The notes under the pieces were generated by a model, which ran no database searches, was not told the DNA's origin, and was given only the letters and a program-made list of their open reading frames with translations. From Treponema_C sp050320395 (GTDB lineage Bacteria; Spirochaetota; Spirochaetia; Treponematales; Treponemataceae), in assembly GCF_050320395.1 (NCBI RefSeq), contig NZ_CP144459.1, forward strand, positions 2,170,001-2,234,000: a stretch of 64,000 nt of DNA, written 5' to 3'. Positions 9,244 through 15,167 of this stretch are shown here, piece by piece. The position numbers and the translations under genes were made by a program. Each line of letters begins with the position of its first letter. The first letter of the stretch is position 1.

Positions 9244-9603
9244 TTATTTTTCTCCTTTGGTCGCATAGATACCGTTTTTACGCAACGCTTCGACCTGTGC
9301 GTTGGTAACGGCGGTGCCGTCCTTGAAGGTGAGCTTGTCGCGGTTAACCCTGCCGAAAACGATAACGACCGCAGAAGTATCTTTTGTTTCTCCTTTGACG
9401 GTTTCGTTCAACACGGCAATCGGATCTTCCGAGCCTGTACCTTCAAGGTGTTCCAGTTTTTCACCGGCGCCCATTTTCAAAATGGTACCGGCAAACAAAT
9501 TTTGCATGCCGTCTTTAAGCGGCATGGTGTCGGTAAAAAACTTTTCATCGGCGAGGATATTTTCATCCTTGATGGTAATTCTGCCGAGATTTGCCTTAAA
9601 CAT
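9244..9603 (-). CDS. Head decoration protein, lambda gpD-like
   Basis: A protein of 119 residues starting MFKANLGRITIKDENILADE. It contains GTILKMGAGEKLEHLEGTGSEDPIAVLNE, resembling the G-hh-L-...-A-hL family pattern of lambda gpD, where the product binds capsid three-fold sites and stabilises the expanded head. Its stop lies two bases before the capsid start, the order D-E seen in lambda. The short length makes the call moderate. Confidence 0.65.
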   Translation of the reverse strand: MFKANLGRITIKDENILADEKFFTDTMPLKDGMQNLFAGTILKMGAGEKLEHLEGTGSEDPIAVLNETVKGETKDTSAVVIVFGRVNRDKLTFKDGTAVTNAQVEALRKNGIYATKGEK

Positions 9604-9625
9604 CTTTTACTCCTTACAATATGGA

Positions 9626-10645
9626 TTACAAACAGCCCATCATTGATTGAGGTGCTGCGGGTGCCTTTGCGCCGTTTTCTCCGGCCGGATCGGACAGTCC
9701 GATAACTTCCTGCGTCAACACTTGATCCGGTAAAGCGTTTAAAACATCTTTTAAGAGATCGAAGTGGGTGGTTTGTTTACCGTCCGAAAGGGCAATAGTA
9801 CCGCTTGCAGGAAGCGCATCGGCAAGGGATAAAACGGCACCGTGCGCACACGGGGGAAGTTTTTCTTTTGCCAGGGCAAGCAGGTTTTCCCGCTTGTTTT
9901 TGCGCAATTCGGCCATAAGCGCTTTTGTCTGCGGATTTATATCCGAGAGTGCCAACTCTTCTTCCGGATATTTTTCCGCAATTTTCGCAAGCTTTGCTTT
10001 AAGAGTTTCATTTTCCTCTTTAAGCTTTTGAGCTTCTTCCGATGAGCCGCCTGCAGCCCTTTGGTTCGCTTTTTCAAGCTCTGTTTTGAGTGTCTGATTT
10101 TCAGCTTCCAGAGCTTCGTTTTTCTTTTTGAGTTCCTCTTCATTCACTGCGGAACCTCCTTTACCGGGTATGCCGTCATCGCTTAATGCGATGACTTTGG
10201 TTTTGACAGACGGCAGCATCTGCACGTCCGTTATATCAGATGCCGCGATTGCGGCAAGAGAATCCTTAATTGATGTTCTCAGATTTTTGATTGCAGGCGG
10301 TTCTTCGCCCAGATACGCTACATGATGGAGATACAGTTTTCCCGTTTCGGCCGAACGCTTTGCACCGATTGAGCGGTCCGGGAAATAGCCCTGCTCTACG
10401 GCTTCGGCAAGGGCATCCTGTTCCTGCGTTATGCCGTACAGGATGCCGTCTTTTAATTCCAAGCCGACAACATCGCCGAAGCGCGGATTTTCGCCTGAAA
10501 AATTATGCCCTAAAATAATAGGGCTTGAGTTCATGTCCGAAAAGGATTCACAGATTTCCTGTAAGTCTTTTTCCGTTACCGTTTGCGGATGTTCGGTTGA
10601 GCCGAATATACCCGTGCGGGCAATTTCACGTATTCGCGTTTTCAT
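9626..10645 (-). CDS. Head protease / scaffold, Mu gpI-like
   Basis: A protein of 339 residues. Residues 1-125 resemble the Mu I (gp32) protease: start MKTRIREIARTGIFG, then SPIILGHNF, RFGDVVGLELKDG and YFPDRSIGA, with LYLHHVAYLGEEPPAI at the end. A charged coiled coil (about 170-235) followed by a helical tail forms the scaffold part. A second product starting inside, as in Mu gpZ, is possible but not resolved. It is the first gene of the leftward virion operon; its promoter must lie between here and the terminator at 10704-10732. Confidence 0.8.
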   Translation of the reverse strand: MKTRIREIARTGIFGSTEHPQTVTEKDLQEICESFSDMNSSPIILGHNFSGENPRFGDVVGLELKDGILYGITQEQDALAEAVEQGYFPDRSIGAKRSAETGKLYLHHVAYLGEEPPAIKNLRTSIKDSLAAIAASDITDVQMLPSVKTKVIALSDDGIPGKGGSAVNEEELKKKNEALEAENQTLKTELEKANQRAAGGSSEEAQKLKEENETLKAKLAKIAEKYPEEELALSDINPQTKALMAELRKNKRENLLALAKEKLPPCAHGAVLSLADALPASGTIALSDGKQTTHFDLLKDVLNALPDQVLTQEVIGLSDPAGENGAKAPAAPQSMMGCL

Positions 10646-10703
10646 AAGGTAAGCATACGAGTTTACGGGGCAAGAGGACGGAGCGCTGCTAAAGGCGGTT
10701 TAA

Positions 10704-10732
10704 AATAAAAAGCCCCGCACAAAGGCGGGGTT
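10704..10732 (-). terminator. Rho-independent terminator after the accessory gene
   Basis: Read on the minus strand, the 8-bp stem AACCCCGC...GCGGGGCT with a short loop is followed by TTTTTATTTT. It ends transcription of the gene at 10761-11543 and insulates the leftward virion operon from the lysogenic region, so that the accessory gene can be expressed in the lysogen while virion genes stay silent. Confidence 0.8.
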
Positions 10733-10760
10733 GTATAAAAATCGGTTAGTTGACTTTTTA

Positions 10761-11543
10761 TTATTTTTTTAAATATATAAAATAATCTTTTCCCTCTTTT
10801 TCTCGTACAATAATTTTTTGTTTCTCTAAATCTTTTATAAAAGGCAGGATATATCTACCGTCGAGCCCAGGTAATAATTTATATATTTCTTTCTGTCTTA
10901 TTTTACCGTTTTTTAAACTATCAAATATAACTTTGTTAATTTTTTCTTTATCGGCAAGATATTTTTCTTTATTTTTCAGAGTTAAGTTTATCTCCTGTAA
11001 GTAATCAGAAATTTCTATCTCAGACAATATATTCAAATTCCCAAAATATTGAATTACATTTTTTACAATATCCGCATTCATATTATAGTTTATTTCAGAA
11101 TCTATTTGACTTTTTATATCTTCTTTTAGCCTGCCTTCTGTAATAATATCGGAACTGCATATACCTTTGAATGTTTTATCTCCAATGTCGTTAATCCCAA
11201 TCTGAAATAGATTCATTAAGGTGTAGAAAATAAAATCTTTATTGCAGTATTTAATGTCTGAAAATTCTTTTTTTATATTTTCTATATTTGCAATAATTTG
11301 ATAACAACAATTTAACGATTCGTAATATTTTTTATTGCGATATAATACACCGGCTTTTTCTGTTAATTCAAAGTATCTACGTGTTGCAGTATTAGGAGAT
11401 ACGCTATATTCATAATCATTATCTCCGGGTTCCTCTTTAGTTTCCACTTTCGGGGTAGTGTTTGCTGTTGTAATACTAGTCAGAATATAGCCTATAAATA
11501 ATAAAACTACCAACAAAGAACCGATAAACAACAATATAATCAT
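10761..11543 (-). CDS. Membrane-anchored accessory protein, probable lysogenic conversion gene
   Basis: A protein of 260 residues: one N-terminal membrane helix (residues 2-25, IILLFIGSLLVVLLFIGYIL), an acidic linker, then a soluble helical region at about 55-190 (FELTEKAGVLYRNKKYYES resembles a TPR-like helix pair). The C-terminus of about 70 residues looks like a winged helix (KNGKIRQKEIYKLLPGLDG, then YILPFIKDLEKQKIIVREKEG). No family is recognised. The gene is markedly more AT-rich than its phage neighbours and has its own terminator, the pattern of a moron. It could alter the host envelope or exclude other phages; this is inference. Confidence 0.65.
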   Translation of the reverse strand: MIILLFIGSLLVVLLFIGYILTSITTANTTPKVETKEEPGDNDYEYSVSPNTATRRYFELTEKAGVLYRNKKYYESLNCCYQIIANIENIKKEFSDIKYCNKDFIFYTLMNLFQIGINDIGDKTFKGICSSDIITEGRLKEDIKSQIDSEINYNMNADIVKNVIQYFGNLNILSEIEISDYLQEINLTLKNKEKYLADKEKINKVIFDSLKNGKIRQKEIYKLLPGLDGRYILPFIKDLEKQKIIVREKEGKDYFIYLKK

Positions 11544-11816
11544 AGTTATCCCCTTGATAATAAATTATACAGAAAGAATAAAGTTCTGTTCATAAAATTC
11601 TTATGATCAGTATACTCTTTAAGTTGTTTTTTATGAAGTAGTAATTTACTTCCATTCGTAAATTTCTTATTTCTTTAGTTCTAGTGGTTTCTTATCACAC
11701 ACAGTTATATATTTTCCTCTTTTTAACGGTTTTTTAATACCTTTTTGCGGCTTTTTTGTAAAATCCGAATAATGTGCCGCCGAAGAGCAAAACGGTGCAA
11801 CGGCGGCATTTTTAGG
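11544..11816. other. AT-rich gap between accessory gene and repressor
   Basis: No reading frame is supported. Read on the minus strand, a TATAAT hexamer (complement ATTATA at 11564-11569) lies about 20 bases upstream of the accessory gene start and may be its -10 box; I find no good -35. The right part holds the inverted repeat 11775-11808. Confidence 0.5.
11775..11813. terminator. Inverted repeat downstream of the repressor
   Basis: Eight perfect base pairs (TGCCGCCG at 11775-11782 with CGGCGGCA at 11801-11808). A T5 run follows on the plus strand only. It lies four bases past the repressor stop, so it could end repressor transcription despite a poor T tract in that direction, or block rightward read-through. 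Confidence 0.5.
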
Positions 11817-12527
11817 CTATCGGTACATAAGGCGATTTTCATGCATCCATGCCAGTACTCTGCCGAACAAATGAAAGGCGGATGACGATGCGGCATCGTC
11901 CTGTTTTATGACTTTTAACAGTTCCGCTTCGGTTAAATCTTTGTTCAAAACCGAGTATACATAGATCTCTTTTTTCAGACGGTCGAATCTTAACAGTTTA
12001 CAGTATACTTCTCCGTCGAGCGCAAAGACATAAATATCATCACGGAGGTTTTGCGAGGGATTGGCATCGAACAATACAATATCCCCGTCCATAATACCGA
12101 CACCCGCCATTGAAACACCCCGTACACGGAACGCATACGGGCGGGCATTTGCAAGAGAAGGAAAGGCTCCCAGCGGTTCTATGTAGCTTTCTACAGCATC
12201 GGATTCTTCCCAGTTTTGTCCGGGGCCGCAGGATACCGTTTGACGTAGCAGCGGGATTTTTGTACTGCCGTTTTTAGCCGGCAATGAACCTTGCGTTTCG
12301 GTGGTTTCCTGTAAAAAGGGGGTGCCTTCTCCTGTAAGGAGCCAACTTGCATTTAAATTAAAGGTTTTCACCAAACGAATTATATTTGCTTTACTAGGCT
12401 GTCTCTCCCCTCTTTCAATATTACTAATATCAGTTTGTGATATTTTAGATTGCTTTGCGAATTCTGTTTGTGCTAATCCTAATGATTCCCTAAAAGTCTT
12501 AAATCTAATACATATATCCATACTCAT
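11817..12527 (-). CDS. Phage repressor, XRE helix-turn-helix with S24 peptidase
   Basis: A CI/LexA-like repressor of 236 residues. Residues 6-60 form an XRE helix-turn-helix (LAQTEFAKQSKISQTDISNIERG). The C-terminal S24 domain has the catalytic serine S139 in RGVSMAGVGIMDGDIV and lysine K177 in GEVYCKLLRF, with a Cys100-Gly101 bond (TVSCGPGQ) in the position of the self-cleavage site. It should hold the prophage silent and be inactivated through RecA after DNA damage, unlike Mu's own repressor. It is transcribed away from the early promoter at 12569-12597. ATG 12527 or 12521 are both possible starts. Confidence 0.9.
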   Translation of the reverse strand: MSMDICIRFKTFRESLGLAQTEFAKQSKISQTDISNIERGERQPSKANIIRLVKTFNLNASWLLTGEGTPFLQETTETQGSLPAKNGSTKIPLLRQTVSCGPGQNWEESDAVESYIEPLGAFPSLANARPYAFRVRGVSMAGVGIMDGDIVLFDANPSQNLRDDIYVFALDGEVYCKLLRFDRLKKEIYVYSVLNKDLTEAELLKVIKQDDAASSSAFHLFGRVLAWMHENRLMYR

Positions 12528-12533
12528 TCCCTT

Positions 12534-12591
12534 TTATTACAAAATGTAATAAATTATTACATTTTGTATTGACATATTGCAAAACGTAATA
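12534..12591. promoter_or_regulatory. Repressor operator array (three sites)
   Basis: Three copies of a partly palindromic 15-bp site with core ATTACAAAATGTAAT: 12536-12550, 12556-12570 (opposite sense, ATTACATTTTGTATT) and 12577-12591 (ATTGCAAAACGTAAT). A fourth half-like copy, ATTACGTTTGG, starts at 12601. Spacing is about 20 bp, two helical turns. The third copy lies in the spacer of the early promoter, as expected for repressor binding. Confidence 0.75.
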
Positions 12592-12597
12592 TATACT
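12569..12597 (+). promoter_or_regulatory. Early promoter of the prophage
   Basis: TTGACA (12569-12574), a 17-base spacer and TATACT (12592-12597): a near-consensus sigma-70 promoter pointing rightward into the early region. Operator copies overlap the -35 box and the spacer, so it should be shut in the lysogen by the divergently encoded repressor. Confidence 0.85.
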
Positions 12598-12609
12598 TAA
12601 ATTACGTTT

Positions 12610-12667
12610 GGTACGAAACGTACCCAAAAAACAGCGGAACAGTCAAAAAATGGGTACGCTTCGTACC
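12610..12667. repeat. Paired GGTACG-N3-CGTACC palindromes
   Basis: Two 15-bp palindromes, GGTACGAAACGTACC (12610-12624) and GGTACGCTTCGTACC (12653-12667), themselves lie within 20-bp arms that are inverted copies of one another with one mismatch. They follow the early start point. They may be operators for a second regulator such as the Ner-like protein (14883-15167), or an RNA hairpin in the leader. Confidence 0.7.
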
Positions 12668-12922
12668 AAACTATTATCGGCAAAAAAAGACCGATTACAA
12701 AGCCGTAAAAGCCTACGGGCAGGAACGGCAGGGAACCTTGAAAGCGGCGGTATACCGCCTGACAAAACAGTAAAGCGTTTTAAGAGAACGACTTTTAGCG
12801 TAACCGCTTATACCGATGTGCGGCTGTTTTGCCAATATAAACAAACGGTACGCCCCGTAAGGGAACGCCGGTTCGATTCCGGCACGGGGCAAGAGCGGAT
12901 ATTGCCGTGTTAGGAGGTTTAC
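12668..12922 (+). other. Structured early leader with no convincing gene
   Basis: A weak frame could be read to 12913 from TTG 12608 or ATG 12650, but it lacks a ribosome site, its start lies in the palindromes, and its product (rich in Lys/Arg) matches nothing I know. The stretch holds a perfect GGCGGTATACCGCC palindrome (12746-12759) and, near its end, a tRNA-like T-arm and acceptor stem. I read it as untranslated leader. Confidence 0.5.
12852..12891 (+). ncRNA. tRNA-like minihelix (acceptor stem plus T-arm)
   Basis: GCCCCGT (12852-12858) can pair with ACGGGGC (12884-12890). Between them lie AAGGGAAC and a perfect T-arm: stem GCCGG/CCGGC (12867-12871 and 12879-12883) around the canonical loop TTCGATT. 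Position 12891 would be the discriminator A. D-arm and anticodon arm are absent, and no CCA is encoded. It is either a tRNA fragment or a deliberate tRNA mimic in the early leader. Confidence 0.55.
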
Positions 12923-13126
12923 ATGATTATTGTTGCAAGGCATATCGAAGGAATCGGGCTTAATCCTTTGGAATATCTTTTAAATGAGGACGGGACGGAA
13001 AAAGAATTTGAAAGCAAGGAAAAAGCGATAGAGTTCTTAAAGAGTGCGGGGGCTTCAAGTGATGATATTTATTATATGCGTTTTTTAGATGCGGATACGG
13101 GCAAAGCATTGGAGGAATTTAATTAG
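12923..13126 (+). CDS. Small phage protein, function unknown
   Basis: A protein of 67 residues, first confident gene of the rightward early region, with a strong TTAGGAGG ribosome site nine bases before ATG. Acidic (MIIVARHIEGIGLNPLEYLL start, ending FLDADTGKALEEFN); no motif I recognise. A 32-bp segment of its 3' end is repeated at 14207-14238, see the direct-repeat entries. Confidence 0.65.
   Translation: MIIVARHIEGIGLNPLEYLLNEDGTEKEFESKEKAIEFLKSAGASSDDIYYMRFLDADTGKALEEFN
13084..13115. repeat. Direct repeat, left copy
   Basis: Starts TTTAGATGCGGATACGG and encodes the end of the 12923-13126 protein. It matches 14207-14238 at 29 of 32 positions. The two copies bracket an AT-rich segment with three small genes. 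Confidence 0.75.
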
Positions 13127-13301
13127 GAATAATTAATTCGTAATTGGAAATTAGAGACCCTTTCGATTCGCCGTGAAAGGGGGATAAGAGACGGCGGCAC
13201 CGTAACCCGTTTGTTGAGGTCGTAACTCGCCGCTACGCCGCAGGCGATCCGGCAAGGGATAATACTTGCAGCGGCATTTTTTCACAATGGAGGAATAGGG
13301 C
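13127..13301. other. Intergenic segment, possibly structured RNA
   Basis: Begins with the AT-rich motif TTAGGAATAATTAATT, which recurs after the gene ending at 13574. Then come CCCTTTC (13159-13165) facing GAAAGGG (13175-13181), and a GC-rich stretch with GCCGC/GGCGA inverted pieces. No reading frame is supported. Function unknown. Confidence 0.4.
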
Positions 13302-13574
13302 ATGAAAATGAATCAAATATTTTCAGGTGATATATCACCATGTAAAACATTAAAAAAAGACTATTGCATTGTATGGATTTTTAAAAGAGGTAAAAAGCCT
13401 TGTTGGTTCAAAGCTTTGTTTTCGGGCTGTGGTTTCCATTTTTGCGGAATCGACATAACAGATAAGGTAATTGCGTGGAAGGTTGTATCAAAAAAAGAAT
13501 TACAAAATAAATGGCAAGGTCATAAGGCACTCTCAAAAAAAGAAAAGATTTTAATAGAAAAGATTCTAAATTAG
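13302..13574 (+). CDS. Hypothetical small protein
   Basis: A protein of 90 residues (MKMNQIFSGDISPCKTLKK start) preceded by GGAGGAATAGGGC. Basic, two Cys near the middle, no membrane segment, no recognised family. It lies in the AT-rich block bounded by direct repeats and may be a late acquisition of the phage. Confidence 0.55.
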   Translation: MKMNQIFSGDISPCKTLKKDYCIVWIFKRGKKPCWFKALFSGCGFHFCGIDITDKVIAWKVVSKKELQNKWQGHKALSKKEKILIEKILN

Positions 13575-13619
13575 GAATAATTAATTGGAAATTGGAATTA
13601 TTCAAACGGAGGTTTTGAT

Positions 13620-13814
13620 ATGTATGTTAAAAAGATTAAGATTTTTGAGGGGTTTTGTGCTTCTCACGTTGAGAATTTGGTGAATGAATTTCTTGCAAAA
13701 GAAATCTCGGATGCCATAACGATTCTCAGTGTTGGCTATTACGAAATAAACGGTCATTTTTCATGCATGGTGTATTACACACAACAGGAGAAGAGTAAAG
13801 AAAATGAATTATGA
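13620..13814 (+). CDS. Small protein resembling the Cse60 family
   Basis: A protein of 64 residues with the pattern VKIFEG...LVNEFLAKE...ITILSVGYYE...FSCMVYYTQ, resembling short Cse60/DUF2758 proteins, which consist of one alpha/beta unit. Their function is unknown. ATG 13620 follows a CGGAGG ribosome site. The 3' end overlaps the next gene by 11 bases, so the two are probably coupled. Confidence 0.55.
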   Translation: MYVKKIKIFEGFCASHVENLVNEFLAKEISDAITILSVGYYEINGHFSCMVYYTQQEKSKENEL

Positions 13815-14211
13815 CAAACAAGAATTAAAACCCGTTACCGAATGGGATGGAAATCCTCGATGGATGTTTGTGTGGGATAAGGATTCAAAAGAAGCTGCCA
13901 TTTGGTTTGTTTGTAAAAGAGAGCATGGCTTTTGGCTTGCCCAAAGATACCCCGGTGCCGGAGAGAAACTACATTTATATGACTTTGCGGCCGAAATTCC
14001 CCAAACACAACAAACTCAGGCTGTAGATGAGATATATGATGATTTTGAACAATGGAAGAAAGAATATTACGAACACAGACCTGTTGAACCGTATTCTGTT
14101 GATTCGGAAGGTTCGGCCGAATTGTATGAAGCTCTTGTTGTTTATGCGGAAAGGAATTTAGTAAAAGCTTTTCTTGCAGGGGTAAAAGCTGAACGCCTAA
14201 AAAATATTTAG
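13804..14211 (+). CDS. Hypothetical phage protein
   Basis: A protein of 135 residues, acidic and aromatic-rich (WDGNPRWMFVWDKDSKEAAIW near the start). No family recognised. Its stop codon lies inside the right copy of the direct repeat (14207-14238), so the repeat may have cut off a longer C-terminus. The ribosome site is AGGAGAAG within the preceding gene. Confidence 0.55.
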   Translation: MNYDKQELKPVTEWDGNPRWMFVWDKDSKEAAIWFVCKREHGFWLAQRYPGAGEKLHLYDFAAEIPQTQQTQAVDEIYDDFEQWKKEYYEHRPVEPYSVDSEGSAELYEALVVYAERNLVKAFLAGVKAERLKNI

Positions 14212-14238
14212 ATGCGGATACGGACAAAGAGTTGGAGG
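14207..14238. repeat. Direct repeat, right copy
   Basis: Copy of 13084-13115 with three mismatches. Here it is not read in the same frame as in the left copy. It supplies the stop codon of the gene ending at 14211 and leads directly into the ribosome site of the DUF2786 gene. Confidence 0.75.
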
Positions 14239-14245
14239 TGTAAGG

Positions 14246-14920
14246 ATGAATGAACAGATAAAGAAAAAGATTAAAAAGTTATTGGCTCTTTCCAAAAGTC
14301 CGAACGAAAACGAAGCGATGGCGGCTTTGGAAAAGGCTCGAAAACTTATGGAAGAAAACGGTTTAAGCGATCTTGATTGCGATATATACACAGAAGAAAC
14401 CAAGTGTTTGAAATCAAGACCGCTTTGGCAGCAGATAATAGGATCAGGTGTAGCTTGGATAAACGGTACCGTTGTTAGAATTATTTCCGACGACGGTTCG
14501 CCTGTTGTCCGTTTTCACGGTTCCGAAACGGATGTATTCATCTCTAAAGAAATGTACCAATACCTTGTTAAAACCGTAGACAGAATGGCAAAGCAAAATA
14601 TAAGGAAGAATGCTAAAAAGCCTTATAGAGATTCTTATAAAGAAGGTATGGCAACTTCTCTTTATGTAAGAATGCTGGAAGCCGGAGCGCTTTATTCTTG
14701 GGCAAATAGAAGAGAAAGTCAGCTGGCAGTAATAGATAAATATGTTGTTGAATTATACAAGGAAGGTTATGAAACAGTCGATCATACAAGCGCAACTAAA
14801 AAGCGTAATAATGCTGCTTTTTATCGCGGGGCCAATGACGGCGAAAGCGTCAATTTAAATAGGCAAACAACTGGAGGAAAGCATGAATATTTACGGATTA
14901 AAGCGGCCGTATCCCTTTGA
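14246..14920 (+). CDS. DUF2786-type phage protein
   Basis: A protein of 224 residues. Residues 1-45 carry the DUF2786 pattern: KIKKLLALSKSPNENEAMAALEKARKLMEENGL. The rest is the usual partner domain with FHGSETDVFISKEMYQYLV and a C-terminal NAAFYRGANDGESVNLNRQT. Such proteins are common in the early region of Mu-like phages, with unknown function. It overlaps the next gene by 38 bases. Confidence 0.7.
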   Translation: MNEQIKKKIKKLLALSKSPNENEAMAALEKARKLMEENGLSDLDCDIYTEETKCLKSRPLWQQIIGSGVAWINGTVVRIISDDGSPVVRFHGSETDVFISKEMYQYLVKTVDRMAKQNIRKNAKKPYRDSYKEGMATSLYVRMLEAGALYSWANRRESQLAVIDKYVVELYKEGYETVDHTSATKKRNNAAFYRGANDGESVNLNRQTTGGKHEYLRIKAAVSL

Positions 14921-15167
14921 CGGTGAGAGGCGGCGGCGGGTGCTTGTGGAACTTGCCCGGCGCGGCATGAGTATTACAGACCTTTCTTATGCCGTCAACG
15001 AAAAACGTCCTCGTGTGAGTGATGTCATTAACGGCCGGCGCTTACAGGCCTCGCTTGAAGAGCGCATTGCCGCATATTTACAGGTTGACCGGAACTATCT
15101 TTTTCCGCAAAGAACGCCTAAAGAACTTTTGGAGTTACAAAAAAAGGAACGGGGGGCGGCGGCATGA
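14883..15167 (+). CDS. Ner-like helix-turn-helix regulator
   Basis: A basic protein of 94 residues. A helix-turn-helix spans about 22-60 (RRGMSITDLSYAVNEKRPRVSDVINGRR), with AYLQVDRNYLFP following. Its size and place directly before the transposase gene match Ner of Mu, which shuts down early and repressor transcription after induction. A candidate target is the palindrome pair at 12610-12667. Its stop overlaps the MuA start as ATGA. GGAGG precedes its ATG. Confidence 0.7.
   Translation: MNIYGLKRPYPFDGERRRRVLVELARRGMSITDLSYAVNEKRPRVSDVINGRRLQASLEERIAAYLQVDRNYLFPQRTPKELLELQKKERGAAA

Noticed and set aside
12608..12913. 101-codon frame in the early leader
   Set aside because: Start lies in operator-like palindromes, no ribosome site, and the 3' part is a tRNA-like structure; kept as untranslated leader.
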